A stretch of 64,000 nucleotides of DNA from Gonocerus acuteangulatus (Eukaryota; Arthropoda; Insecta; Hemiptera; Coreidae), in contig OX328127.1 in the NCBI GenBank assembly GCA_946811695.1, forward strand, positions 45,456,611-45,520,610, read 5' to 3'. Below are positions 1 to 11,266 of this stretch, in pieces. The translations under genes and the position numbers were made by a program. Under the pieces are notes generated by a model. That model was not told the origin of the DNA. It searched no databases and worked only from the letters and a program-made list of their open reading frames with translations. Positions within the stretch are counted from its first letter, which is position 1. Every line of letters begins with the position of its first letter.

Positions 1-2601
1 TTTGATTTCTCCCTAATTAACTGCCATGCTCCAACAGAAGTTTCATCTGAGGAGGATAAGAATGAGTTCTATGAAGAGCTTGGACGTTTAGCAGAAAACT
101 GTCCCAAGAGTGATGTAAAAATCATACTTGGAGACTTTAATGCACAAGTCGGCAAGGAAGGAGCACTCGTGCCAACCATAGGAACCCATAGCCTGCATGA
201 ATCCACTAATGATAATGGACTCCGGATGGTAAACTTCGCTACCTCTCATGGCCTGGTTGTTGGAACTACTCTCTTTCCTAGAAAGGATATCCACAAAGCA
301 ACTTGGACCTCCCCGAATGGGAAAACTGCAACTCAGATAGACCATATACTCATCAGCACCCGACACAAATCCAACTTGATGAATGTAAGATCATATAGAG
401 GGGCAAATATGGACACCGATCACTATCTCAGTATTGCTGATGTGAGGTCACGCATTTCGTTAGCTAAACATCACAGCCAACAACCGAAGAAGAGAATTGA
501 TGTAGCTAAGCTAAAGAATCCGGAATACCAGAATTCGTATCAACAAGCTGTTGAGAAAAAACTGGCTGAAGTATCAATTGATAACAGCACCTCAGTCGAC
601 GAGCAGTGGAGGAGATGCAGTAACGCAATCAAGCAGGCAGCGGAGGAATCCCTTGGGTATCGGAGCAAAGCTAGAAGATCCCCATGGTTTGATGCTGAGT
701 GCCTTCAAGCAGTGATAGTGAAGAACGAAGCCTACCGAAAGATGATCCAGCGTCCCACCAGGCTCTCCCAAGAAGCATATCGGAGTAAAAGACGTGAAGA
801 GAATAGACTCCTTCGTAGGAAGAGAAGAGCTTGGGAAAATGAGAACATGAAGGACGTGGAGGAACTGCGAACTCAAAATGAAAGCCGGATGTTCTTTCAA
901 AGAGTAAATGAGGGTAGAGCAGCTTTTAAGCCGAGAGTGACGGCTTGCAAAGACGCGGATGGTAGTTTACTGAGCCACAAGGCTGATATACTGAAGAGAT
1001 GGGCCCATTACTTCAAGAACACATTAAACAGAGGAATGGCGGCCAGAGATCTAGATCTAAGGGATGGAGCTCCATTGAGCTCTATGGAACCCCCGGATGA
1101 GGATGAAATTGAGAGCGCCCTGAGGAAGTTGAAAAATGGAAAGGCGCCAGGGCTCGATGGAATCCAGTCGGAGTTGTTGAAGTATGGTGGAGAAGAACTC
1201 AAGAAAGCCCTCCACGATTTGATATTGACCATCTGGGAAAGGGAAGATATGCACAGAGAATGGTCGACGGCCATTATCTGCCCAATACACAAGAAGGGTG
1301 ATCAGACGGAGTGTGCAAATTATCGAGGGATCTCGCTCCTATCATGCGTCTACAAGGTGCTCTCTAACATTCTTTTTGAGAGGATCCTCCCTTACGCTGA
1401 AAAAGAACTCGGAAGATACCAGGCTGGATTTCGGAGAGGGCGCTCAACAACTGACCAACTGTTCTCCCTCAGGATGATCCTGGAAAAGAGTATGGAGCAC
1501 AGGATAATCACTCACCACCTGTTTGTAGATTTTAAGGGAGCGTATGATAATGTTGATAGGACTCAACTCTGGTGTGCATTGGAGGAGCTAAGCATCCCAC
1601 AGAAGCTCATACGCCTAATCAAAATGACCATGCAAAACTCAAAATGCATAGTTCGCGTTGGCTCTGATTTCTCTGAAGAGTTTGCAGTGAACAGCGGGGT
1701 AGGTCAAGGGGATGCCCTTCCCTGCCTGTTGTTCAACATGGCAGAAGAGAGAGCTGTGAGAGAGGCCGGAATTCAGACCAGCGGAACAATATTCAATCGT
1801 TCGACCCAGCTCCTCGGGTATGCGGATGATATTGATATTGTTGGTCGGTCTGAACAGGCTCTCAGAGATGCCTTTACAGCCCTTGAAGCAGCTGCAAGAC
1901 GACTTGGGTTAGAAGTCAACGAAAAAAAGACTAAGTACCTGAGAGTTGGAGGTGAGGTTGATCTGGGCTCTCCATTTGAAGTTGGGCCTTTCAAGTTCCA
2001 GAGAGTGAGAAGTTTCATATACCTTGGATCTGAAGTGAACAGCAAGAATGAGGTAACTCAGGAGATACAGAGAAGGATCACTGCTGCCAATAGATGTGTA
2101 TATGGACTTGGCCGACACCTTAGAAGTAGATTCCTCTCAAAGAAGACCAAGCTAAGTATATACAAGACCCTCGTAAGGCCAGTTATTTCATATGGCTCAG
2201 AGGCTTGGGCAATGACCAAAAGTGATGAGAGGATGCTAAGTGTGTTTGAGCGAGGAGTCCTCAGGAGGATCTATGGCCCAGTAAAGATAGGTGAAGTGTG
2301 GAGAAGAAGGAAAAATAGGGAACTCAGCACTCTATTTGCCGACCTCGACATTGTTACCTTCATCCAGCTTGGAAGGCTAAGGTGGGCAGGGCATGTAGCC
2401 AGAATGGATGACACGGAAATACCTAAAAAAGTTATGACCGAGGACCTGCACTCCACAAGACGAGTAGGAAGGCCGAGGATCAGATGGCTGGACAGCGTAT
2501 CCAACGATGCCAGAACTCTGCTTAGCGTTAGGAACTGGAGAGCTGCAGCAGAAGACAGAGCCGACTGGCGGAGGCACTTAGAGGAGGCCCAGTCTCGGTG
2601 A
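1..2601 (+). CDS. RTE-clade non-LTR retrotransposon ORF (endonuclease + reverse transcriptase), 5' end outside window
   Basis: The frame is open from base 1 to the TGA at 2599-2601 (866 codons visible), so the start lies left of the window. An AP-type endonuclease comes first: the NCHAPT motif near codons 8-13, GDFN at 44-47, the Asp-His pair at 114-115 and a second Asp-His at 140-141. The reverse transcriptase follows at about codons 370-640, with the FVDFKGAYD block (Asp about 510), a GVGQGDALP block and the catalytic YADD at 607-610. A C-terminal region with RLRWAGHVARM and GRPRIRWLD is typical of RTE proteins. No stop or frameshift interrupts it, so it may be a young copy. RTE elements nick the target and prime cDNA synthesis at the break. 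The clade call rests on these blocks and the short-repeat tail; a related clade is possible. Confidence 0.9.
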   Translation, partial: FDFSLINCHAPTEVSSEEDKNEFYEELGRLAENCPKSDVKIILGDFNAQVGKEGALVPTIGTHSLHESTNDNGLRMVNFATSHGLVVGTTLFPRKDIHKATWTSPNGKTATQIDHILISTRHKSNLMNVRSYRGANMDTDHYLSIADVRSRISLAKHHSQQPKKRIDVAKLKNPEYQNSYQQAVEKKLAEVSIDNSTSVDEQWRRCSNAIKQAAEESLGYRSKARRSPWFDAECLQAVIVKNEAYRKMIQRPTRLSQEAYRSKRREENRLLRRKRRAWENENMKDVEELRTQNESRMFFQRVNEGRAAFKPRVTACKDADGSLLSHKADILKRWAHYFKNTLNRGMAARDLDLRDGAPLSSMEPPDEDEIESALRKLKNGKAPGLDGIQSELLKYGGEELKKALHDLILTIWEREDMHREWSTAIICPIHKKGDQTECANYRGISLLSCVYKVLSNILFERILPYAEKELGRYQAGFRRGRSTTDQLFSLRMILEKSMEHRIITHHLFVDFKGAYDNVDRTQLWCALEELSIPQKLIRLIKMTMQNSKCIVRVGSDFSEEFAVNSGVGQGDALPCLLFNMAEERAVREAGIQTSGTIFNRSTQLLGYADDIDIVGRSEQALRDAFTALEAAARRLGLEVNEKKTKYLRVGGEVDLGSPFEVGPFKFQRVRSFIYLGSEVNSKNEVTQEIQRRITAANRCVYGLGRHLRSRFLSKKTKLSIYKTLVRPVISYGSEAWAMTKSDERMLSVFERGVLRRIYGPVKIGEVWRRRKNRELSTLFADLDIVTFIQLGRLRWAGHVARMDDTEIPKKVMTEDLHSTRRVGRPRIRWLDSVSNDARTLLSVRNWRAAAEDRADWRRHLEEAQSR

Positions 2602-2641
2602 CGGGACGTCGTGCCACATATGATGATGATGATGGTGATGG
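2602..2641 (+). repeat. 3' UTR and TGATGA-type tail of the RTE element
   Basis: Only about 16 bases separate the stop codon from a run of TGATGATGATG(A/G) triplets, after which the sequence turns to unrelated AT-rich DNA. A very short 3' UTR ending in a short tandem repeat rather than poly(A) is characteristic of RTE elements and marks the 3' border of the insertion. Confidence 0.75.
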
Positions 2642-2767
2642 TTTTGTCTCTTCCTTGGTTTTATGGTTGAAAGTACTTTTTCAGGGATGCTTGCTACTTG
2701 AGCTATCAAAACCTGTCAGAAACTAGGTGATGTAGCGTGGTTTTGTCGGGACTTCCGTATTGTATCA

Positions 2768-3040
2768 CATGGGCGTATATAGAAAATAATTTCGAGAGGT
2801 GCTGGGAAAATTTCGGGGGGGGGCGAGACTACTCCGGGGTATGGAATACTAAACATTTAGAGATTGGAATAATTTTAGGCAACTAAAACGCTATTACACG
2901 TAAAATAAAAATATTTTTTATGAACTAAGTGATCTTATTTAATTTATTTTTAAGGGTTTTACGAGAAGTTTTTACCATCAAATCAAAATTTCGGGGGGGA
3001 GCTGCAGCTCTCTCAGCCCCCCCCCTTATATACGCCCATG
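2768..3040 (+). mobile_element. hAT-type MITE, copy 1
   Basis: A 273-bp non-coding unit with terminal inverted repeats CATGGGCGTATATA / TATATACGCCCATG. It is flanked by TTGTATCA (2760-2767) and TTGTGTCA (3041-3048), an 8-bp target duplication with one mismatch, as expected for hAT transposons. Runs of G near the left end and C near the right end could pair in a hairpin. A second copy lies at 46021-46279. Confidence 0.75.
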
Positions 3041-3756
3041 TTGTGTCATGAGGCCAACCTCATAAGCGACTTTCCTCTGTACGGAGAGAGGGAGGAAACT
3101 CACTAAAAGTGTACCTGTTAGCCTATAGGTTTGCTCTAAGAGTTTTATTTTATGTTTCTACGTTATAGGTAGCAATTATTTCAATTAAATTAACGTAGAA
3201 AGTTCATAACGTAACAATTATAACTTTAATTAATTTATGAATTTTTTTTAAGAAGGAAATAAATAGTTTTTTTGACACACAAAATGTTATTTTGAATGAG
3301 GTTAATTTTTTTGACCATTCTATTCTATATATTGGCCAACCATTGAATGAGAACCAAAGAAGGCAGGTTTTCCCACGAGAGTGCGGTGGGAGCTGTTAGA
3401 GCGAGCCAGTCTTGGGTCTTGGACATGATTGCTTATCACATCCTCTCTGCTTCTAATGCCGTTGAGAGGTTCTCGTGGGAAAAGTAGACGGTATACCATT
3501 GATTGGTTACAACTAAAGTCGTTATAGGAATAACAAAAATAACCAAAGATTATTGGGAACTTATCAAATAGTATTCACTTTTACTTATAAGGAACTAGTT
3601 CAGTTGTGCTCACATATAGCCAAGACGTTAAAAAATCACTATTTCGGAAAGAGAACTTCGGTATTTAGAAGGAAGATATTAGCAATCTAAAATCAAATAT
3701 TTTGTCGTTCAATAATAAAAAAAAGAAGAATATTCATAACACATTTACAAAACTCT
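3041..3756. other. non-coding stretch with a 13-bp inverted repeat
   Basis: AT-rich DNA with no supported gene. It holds a perfect 13-bp inverted pair, TTTTCCCACGAGA at 3368-3380 and its complement at 3471-3483, about 90 bases apart, which may be the core of a small decayed inverted-repeat element. Nothing else is recognised. Confidence 0.5.
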
Positions 3757-3904
3757 ATTAGCGCGGTTCCTCCCTCCCTTCATAGGGAGGAACCCCGCTT
3801 ATAAGGTGAAACATGAAACAATCCGGAAGCGCCGACTAGAAAATTTCGCGTTTCAGAACCCCTAGAGACCGAAAATAACGGAGGTTCAAATTTGTATATA
3901 TGTA

Positions 3905-3963
<59 letters not shown>

Positions 3964-4131
3964 CTGTTCGCGGATTTCTGGCGTCCCTAATGGTCCGATT
4001 TTGATGAAATTTGGTCCAAAAATCCGTCGTCCAATTTGAAAGGTCAAGTTCGTTAACCAGCAAAATCCGCCCACTGGAAGATGGCGTTTGGGGCGAAATT
4101 CGCGCAAAAAAAATCGTAACGCTTACGTTTT
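3757..4131 (+). repeat. DR1 dispersed repeat, first (head) unit
   Basis: Starts TTAGCGCGGTTCC, which together with GGGAGGAACCCCGC forms a near-palindromic hairpin. Then come a conserved block ending before a (TA)n run (3896-3960), a block starting TTGTCTGTTCGC, and a block ending GCTTACGTTTTT. The next copy starts immediately, so this head segment is tandemly duplicated. DR1 is non-coding and found at about ten places here; its class is uncertain (non-autonomous DNA element or Helitron-like). Confidence 0.7.
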
Positions 4132-4266
4132 TAGCGCGGTTCCTCCCTCTCCCATAGGGAGGAACCCCGCTTGTAGGGTTGATACAATGAAACAATCCGG
4201 AAGTGCCGACTAGAAAATTTCGCGTTTCAGAACCCCTAGAGACCGAAAATAACGGTGGTTCAAATT

Positions 4267-4365
<99 letters not shown>

Positions 4366-5433
4366 CTGTTCGCTCTCTAGCTAGAAGAGGAATGGTCCGA
4401 TTTTGATGAAATTTGGTAAAAAAATCCTTCGTCCAATTTGAAAGGTCAAGTTCGTTAACCAGCAAAATTGGCCTACTGGAAGATGGCGTTTGGGGCGAAA
4501 TTCGCGCAAAAAAAATCGTAACGCTTACGTTTTTGAGTTCATAAGCTTCTAAGTACTCGTTTTATATGATTCCTGGGCTAGGAAAACGAATGAAACCATT
4601 TTCAAGGCGATAGCTTTAACCGTTTTGGAGAAAATTGGAAAAATATTTTTTGAATACCGTTTTTGGTTTGGGTACTTAGAATCATGGGATTCAGTTGAAA
4701 CATTTTCTGCATGTTCTACTTTCATCAAAACTAATATGTTGAAATTTTGGTTACGTTTGGAGTTAAGGAAGGGTTAGAATAAAATATTTTATTAACAGAC
4801 TTAAAAAGTTTTGGTAACTTTGTATATTTTCCTTAATATCTCGAAAAAGGTTGAGAATCATGGTAAACGGAAGAATACCATTAGAAAGCTTACTAAATGC
4901 TCTACAAAAAAGGTTCTGATGAAAGTTTTGATTAGGCGATGTCAATCGGAGAAATAAGTGCTTAAAACATTAAAGTAATTGATTTTGCTTATTCGAACTG
5001 TTCTTTTTGTCTGTTTTTATTCCTTGTTATTTTTTAATTGCTTATAGTTGGATAATGTATTTTACAATAAAACAGATTAGGCAAAATAAGAAAAACAATT
5101 CATTGTTAGAAATATAGCTTGCCAAGAGAAAAAGATTCGTTGACGTCTTTTGAATATTTTCAATTGCCTTTATGCTGTGGGTTTTTTTATTTTATTTTTT
5201 AATTGATTTTATCTGTAGAATTATTACTATAGTAAAAGAACACAGGAATGTGTGAAAATATTTGATATTTTCTAATTCATTGAAACGTATGAAATGAAGT
5301 ATCGGTAGAAGAGGATTCTAGGGTCTTGCGGACCTGAGCCCAGGTATAGCCATAAAACCCTCCCACGGCTCGCTGGTGAAATTCCTCGCTACACCCTGGA
5401 TGTCGGCGCTAATGACCTAGATGTAGATGTGCC

Positions 5434-5499
<66 letters not shown>

Positions 5500-5513
5500 G
5501 AACCGCGCTAAGA
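4132..5513 (+). repeat. DR1 dispersed repeat, near full-length copy with SINE insertion
   Basis: Begins with the same AGCGCGGTTCC head, passes through a (TA)n run (4267-4361) and a long AT-rich body, and reaches the other terminus, CTAAGATGACGCAGTTCC then GAGTCGGACTTTT, at about 5500-5540. Near that terminus AGGAAC and GTTCCT can pair. A SINE with a long poly(A) interrupts it at about 5330-5496. Confidence 0.7.
5330..5496 (+). mobile_element. SINE with 60-base poly(A), inserted in DR1
   Basis: The insert ends CGGCGCTAATGACC, GATGTAGATGTGCCGT, then an uninterrupted A run (about 5436-5495). The same 3' end occurs at 36518-36572 and, reversed and more diverged, at 6753-6827, 37676-37830 and 58205-58240, so it is a family. 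DR1 resumes just after the A run. Confidence 0.7.
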
Positions 5514-6480
5514 TGACGCAGTTCCTGCGAGTCGGACTTTTGAGTTCATATGCTTGTAAGTACTAGTTTTATAGGCTTCTTGGGCTAGTAAAACGAATGA
5601 AACTATTTTTAAGGCGATAGCTTTAACCGTTTCTGAGAATATAGGAAAAAAAGTTGTTAAATCAAGTTTTTGGTTTGGTAACTTAGAATCATGGGATTCA
5701 GTTGAAACATTTTTTGCATGTTTGAATTTCATCAAAACTAACATTTTAAACTTTTGGTTACGTTTGGAGTTAAGGAAGGGTTAGAATAAAATATTTTATG
5801 AACAGACATGAAAAGTTTTGGGATCTTCGTATAATTTCATTAATATCTCGAACCAGGTTGGGAAATCGTGATAAGTGGATAGAAATTATTTGAAAGCTTT
5901 ATAAATTCTCTACAAAAAATATTCTGAAACAATTTTTGATTAGGTGATGTCAATCGGAGAAATAAGTGCTTAAACTTTGAAGTAATTGATTTCGTTTATT
6001 CGAACGGTTCTTTTTGTCTGTTTTTATTCCTTGTTATTTTTTAATTGCTTATAGTTGGATAATGTATTTGACAATAAAACAGATTAGGTAAAATTAGAAA
6101 AACAATTCATTGTTAGAAATATAGCTTGCCAAGAGAAAAAGATTCGTTGACGTCTTTTGAATATTTTCAATTGCCTTCATGCTGTTGGTTTTTTTAATTT
6201 TATTTTTTAATTGATTTTATTTGTAGAATTATTACTATAGTAAAAGAACACAGGAATATGTGAAAAATTTTGATATTTTCCAATGCATTGAAAGGTATGA
6301 AATGAAGTGTCGGTAGAAGAGGATTCTAGGGTCTGGCGGACCCGACCAGGTAAAGCCTTGAACCTTTGAACAAAGGCCGAGGAAAATATTATCTGTTACT
6401 ATTCTAAGCTTTTCAAATGACAATAGGGGTATGATCAGGAACCGCGCTATGATGATGCAGTTCCTGCGATTCGGACTTTT
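5514..6480 (+). repeat. DR1 dispersed repeat, headless copy
   Basis: Starts inside DR1 at GAGTTCATATGCTTG, directly after the terminus of the previous copy, and runs to its own terminus GCAGTTCCTGCGATTCGG at about 6450-6475. It is collinear with 4533-5513. The small ORFs in it are not conserved between copies. Confidence 0.65.
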
Positions 6481-6752
6481 TTTTAATAATAATTTATTTA
6501 GTATGCTCTACGTGTTTCACGTCCATGCGATCCCTCTTCATAAGTACTTAAACCAAAAAATGAAGGCCTTAACCTACCTTAGGTTTTAGGCCACCATAAA
6601 ATTACAAAGTGATAAACAGGGTCACAATCCTATAATAAAAAAGCCCGTCTCGCAGGAACTGCATCATCTTAGCGCGGTTCCGTTCATATCCCTAGTCTAA
6701 TTTGGAAAGATTAAAATAGAAGCAGTTATTATTTTGGTTCCACCAGTCTTTT

Positions 6753-6827
6753 TTTTAAATTAATTATTATAATGGCGTGTCAACCCTTAAGGTCACTAAC
6801 GCCATTCCTGTAAGTAGTAAAGTCTTG
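6753..6827 (-). mobile_element. truncated SINE tail nested in DR1
   Basis: T run followed by AATGGCGTGTC and GGTCACTAACGCCATT, the reverse complement of the SINE 3' end seen at 5400-5495. AGTCTT repeats on both sides, and the uninterrupted site is visible in the DR1 copy near 62770, so the limits are approximate but the insertion is real. Confidence 0.6.
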
Positions 6828-7154
6828 AAAGGTCATGATTTACAATTTTACCTGGAAGTCTTGGAAATCTATATTTCTAACAATAAATTGTTTTTGTTAT
6901 TTTACATAACCAGTTTTATTGTGAAATACATTATCCAACTATAAGCAATTAAAATATAACAAGAAATAAAACAGACAAAAAGAACCATTGGAATAAACGA
7001 AATCAATTAATTTAAAGCTTTAAGCACTTTTTTCTCCGATTGACATCGCCTAATTAAAACTTTCTTCAGAACCTTTTTTGTAGAGCATTTAGTAAGCTTC
7101 CGAATGGTAATCTTCCGCTTTACAAGATTGTCAACGGTTTTCGAGATACTAACG

Positions 7155-7750
7155 TAACGTCTAATAATAACTGCTTCTATTTTAATCTTTTAATGTTACC
7201 CTGACGATAAAACACATACTGACAGACTGCAGAAGACGAGACAATTTACTCATGCCACACGACTTACACACATTACTCGCAGAAGGTAGCCCACACATCA
7301 ACACTATATTACATTACTTAAAGAACAATAATTTATACAAAAAAATCTAGCCAATCTCCCTTTTTCTTTGTGCTTTCGATTTTAATAGTTTACTTTAATA
7401 ACCTATACATCTGATTTAATTAAGCTAATGCACCTTATTTTAGTTATTTTGTGTATTATATATTCATTGTAACTACAAATGAATTGTGGTTTATATTTGT
7501 ATTTGTTATCTTTATTCAAATGAAGATGTTTGTTTTGTCGCCAATATTGCGAAAACATTAATAAATAAATATTCATATGAATCTTGTGGTATATGCATGT
7601 ATGTGTGTATATCCTATATTTTGTGTATATATGTATGTGTGTATTTGTATGTATGTGTGTATATATATATGTGTGTATGTATGTATGTATGTACGTGTGT
7701 GTGTATATATGTATATATATGTGTGTATGAATATTTATATGTGTATAATG

Positions 7751-7809
<59 letters not shown>

Positions 7810-7952
7810 ATATATATATGTATATATCTTATTTAAGTATAAATGTAAATTGTATCAAAGTGTAAAAAAATTGTTTATATTTTATAATCTGTATTAGGGC
7901 TCATAGCCATAGTTGCGGAGCTCTTATAATGAAATAAATAAATAAAAAAAAA
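7155..7952 (+). mobile_element. 5'-truncated non-LTR retrotransposon end with 11-bp target duplication
   Basis: An insert of about 798 bp in DR1, flanked by AGATACTAACG at 7144-7154 and 7953-7963. The 3' end is GCTCATAGCCATAG followed by AATAAATAAATAAAAAA. A TATG/TA-rich microsatellite fills 7600-7830. No coding domain remains. A related piece containing GACTTACTGACAGAAGGT is at about 14840-14950. The first ~35 bases resemble DR1, so a composite insertion is possible. Confidence 0.65.
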
Positions 7953-8428
7953 AGATACTAACGAAATTATACAAAGTTACCAAAACTTTTTTTGTCTGTT
8001 AATAAAATATTTTATTCTAACCCTTCCTTAACTCCAAACGTAACAAAAATTTCAACATATTAGTTTTAATGAAAGTAGAACATGCAGAAAATGTTTCAAC
8101 TGAATCCCATGATTCTAAGTACACAAACCAAAAACTTTATTCAACAAAAATGTTTCCAATTTTCTCGAAAACGGTTAAAGCTATCGCCTTAAGCATGATT
8201 TCATTCGTTTCCCTAGCCCAAGAAGCATATAAAACGAGTACTTACAAGCTTATGAACTCAAAAACGTAAGCGTTACGATTTTTTTTGCGCGAATTTCGCC
8301 CCAAACGCCATCTTCCAGTGGGCGGATTCTGCTGGTTAACGAACTTGACCTTTCAAATTGGAAGACGGATTTTTGTACCAAATTTCATCACAATCGGACC
8401 ATTAGGGAAGCCAGAAATGAGCAAACAG

Positions 8429-8507
<79 letters not shown>

Positions 8508-8645
8508 AATTTGAACCACCGTTATTTTCGGTCTCTATGGGTTCTGAAACGCGAAATTTTCTAGTCGGCACTTCCGGATTGTTTCATTGTATCAACCTTA
8601 TAAGCGGGGTTCCTCCTTATAGGGGAGGGAGGAACCGCCCTAAAA

Positions 8646-9309
8646 GAAGAGAGCGAATACTGAGGATTGTGGAATACTGGAAGAAGGTGATGAGGGAAGG
8701 TGGAGCAATGATTAAACTATACACAGGAGGGATAAGAATATACTATTTAATAAATACTTCAATATAAAAAAATAAATTAATGATAAAAAAGGGAGGGGGA
8801 GAAAGTATAAAGGGAAAGAATGGAAAATAAATGCATAGACAAAAGAGAGAGAAAAAAAAGAAAAGAAAACGAAAATAGAATAAAATATAAAATCATTGAA
8901 CAACCAACAAAACAAGTGTGGACCTAATCAAACGAAAAAAATACAAACCATACATTGGTAATCCGGTCTTAAATTATTATAGAGCGTTATTATAAAAGGT
9001 AGGAAATCATAATAATTTATAAGACGAAAAATCTTTTCCCTTACATTCATTTTAACATCTGATTCTAAACAGCTGCTGCTCAGCTAAGTAATTGATGTCA
9101 GTCCTGTAGTATCAGATGTTTATGTTTGCACGCGTTAGTGGATTTATTATTTTACGAACAATTTGACAAATGGCAATCACACATTTTTTTGTGCCGACAG
9201 AAATCAATGAATAAGGGTCAACTCCCTTCCGGCCACCCTCGGTCACATCCTTAGCCTTCCAGGTCAGCCGTTCCCACGCTCCCGTGGGAATCGTCATTTA
9301 TCTGAAGTT
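8646..9309. other. non-coding stretch, nothing recognised
   Basis: Purine-rich, A-rich DNA (8760-8900) followed by ordinary AT-rich sequence. A C-rich module around 9230-9295 (CAGCCGTTCCCACGCTCC) resembles the segment at 11400-11460 and probably belongs to a dispersed repeat. No gene is supported. Confidence 0.5.
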
Positions 9310-10090
9310 AAGGAAGATCCCATTCGCAGGAACAACGTCATCTTAGCGCGTTTCTATTACATTCTAATCTCTAGTATTATTAGGAAAGATAGGGCTAGAA
9401 ACAGTTAGCATTTTGTGAACAACAACTTTAAGATTTTGTTGGAAATTAAGTATGCTCTCGAATGGTTGCCTTTCATTTACCGCGATTTTCCAAACGGTGT
9501 CGAGATATTTAAGAAAACATAAGAATACTTCAACATACCTCATGTCTTTTAATAAAATATTTTTTCCTAATTCATCCTCAACTAAAAAAAAATATATAAC
9601 TTAGTTTGAATCAATGTCAAATGAAACCCCACCCACTCAATCCGTTGTCGCTTATTCCGTTGGGAATAACCAAAACAAAACAAAAATTTGCTTTATCAAC
9701 TTTGCTTGAAAACGTTTATAGATAAGCTTGTTAGAATCCGACAACATTTAAATTTGGACCACACGAGTTCTAAGGATGCCAAAATTCTGGTTGTGTCTAA
9801 TTTTCATTAAAACGGTTAATGACATTGCCCTGAAAATGAATTCAATCGATTTCGAATGTTAAAATAATTACAAAAGGTTTACTTGGAAGCCTATGAACTC
9901 AAAGCCTTAAACGCTACAATGTTTCGTGCCAAAGAAAAAAACATTCCGGTGGCCGGAATCTGCGGGTTAACGAACTTAACTTTTGAAATCAGCAAGATAT
10001 TTTTGTACTATATTTCACAAAAATAGGACAATTTTTGAGGCTGCTAGAGCGCAAATATATATATATGCGGTTGCTCATTTTCGGTACCTA
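9310..10090 (-). repeat. diverged DR1 copy
   Basis: Retains the terminus (CGCAGGAACAACGTCATC then TTAGCGCGTTTC) at 9330-9362, interior landmarks such as GTTAACGAACTTAAC near 9966, and a shortened TA run near 10057. Many substitutions make it older than the copies at 4-8 kb. Confidence 0.55.
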
Positions 10091-10608
10091 TTAGGTAGGA
10101 TGAATAAAGATTGGAACCTCAACAGCTGCATTTCTTCGGAAAGTGCTAAACAGGCGAGAAATCTTATGGTTACTGAAAAACAGTCAATTTTTTGTTGTTG
10201 TCTTGACGCAGTTCTTCGTTTGTACGTATGTATACTCTTCTGAAACATTTTTTCTTCGAGGGCGGATGGGATAGTCCATCCAGTCACTCTCTCACGCCCC
10301 GCAACACATGGAGGGGTAAAAAAGATCTCTAGCCGTAATTCCCACGATTCGAATCTCTCAATCGAGCTAACAAATGGCATTTTATTGCCACTAAATGGGT
10401 AACATTTGTAGGCATGAGAGAATCTTTTCGACATTTGGAAAAAGATAAGAAATGTTTAGGTGATACGGACGAAAATCATCTTTCTATTTCTCTGGTGAGT
10501 TCCTTTCCTTCATTAGGAACAAAGTTTACTTTGAGACGTAATACAAAACGAAATGATAAATTAACGACGTTAGTAATAAAACGATTTTTTGGTTCACAAT
10601 TACTCCCC
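10091..10608. other. non-coding stretch, nothing recognised
   Basis: Short ORFs on both strands show no known domain. A segment around 10255-10330 (CTCTCACGCCCCGC) recalls the C-rich module at 11400. No gene is supported. Confidence 0.45.
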
Positions 10609-10611
10609 TTA

Positions 10612-11014
10612 GAGTGCGTTTACATAAGTCAGATGTCGGATAGATATTGTCTTGCAAGTTTACATACTGACAGAAAGCTAGACATTTATGTCATGGATAT
10701 GTATACGACAGTTCTGGATTTGTTCAAATTTACGGTAAATTGAGGGCCCGTCATAGGTCATGGCGCAAATAATCAGTGTTTATATCTGTTGGCAAAGAAT
10801 AGTCGACAATACAGCTAGTAGCCAAAATATTTATCCCTGAAATTAAATTCTTCTCTTTATAATCAGTGTTTACACCTGATGGTATAGAAGTGTCGACACT
10901 TATAGCTCGTGCTAGAAATATATATCTCAGAAATAAATTGTTCGCAGCTTACATTAGTCACAATTTCTGTCTGGCATAAATATCCTGCAATAACTATCAG
11001 ATGTAAGCCCACCC
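10612..11014. mobile_element. PIF/Harbinger-like MITE with TTA duplication, copy 1
   Basis: Ends read GAGTGCGTTTACAT on the left and TTACATCTGATAG preceded by GGGTGGGC on the right (reverse complement), flanked by TTA at 10609-10611 and 11015-11017. A 3-bp TTA duplication fits PIF/Harbinger. It contains internal repeats of AATCAGTGTTTA. A shorter, cleaner relative is at 27052-27294. Confidence 0.55.
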
Positions 11015-11266
11015 TTAATGACATTGATAGATTACATAATTACATGTTTATTTAAGCCCTTTTGAACAATACCTTCATATGCTGATTTTTCAATGTTTGA
11101 TTGATTTATACAGTTCATGAAACATTTTTATTATTTTGGTGTGGTGTGTGTGTATGCTTATCTGAGTTTATAAGTTGAGTCGGAGACAACGGTTCTCCAA
11201 GATCCGATGTGTTAGTTACGCTCCATCGAAGAGGAAATACTATGAGCTACTGTTTTAGGCTTTCCA

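Larger units (their letters stand above)
6643..8645 (-). repeat. DR1 dispersed repeat, reverse copy with two nested insertions
   Basis: The terminus (CTCGCAGGAACTGCATCATC then TTAGCGCGGTTCC) is at 6648-6690 and the head hairpin with GGAGGAACC at about 8600-8645. A (TA)n run occupies 8432-8505. Two insertions interrupt it: a SINE tail at 6753-6827 and a LINE fragment at 7155-7952. Having both ends, this is one of the best copies for defining the family. Confidence 0.7.

Noticed and set aside
7486..7897. Tyr/Ile/Cys-rich ORFs at this and similar loci (35815-36100, 40477-40778, 4203-4406)
   Set aside because: They translate TA/TG microsatellites and are not conserved between repeat copies.
8069..8269. 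Recurring ORFs starting MKVEHA(E/D)NVSTES (also 39377-39577, 63588-63788) as a conserved small protein
   Set aside because: They lie in the same segment of DR1 copies, and the 'conservation' is shared repeat ancestry; other DR1 copies break the frame and there is no start or stop consistency.
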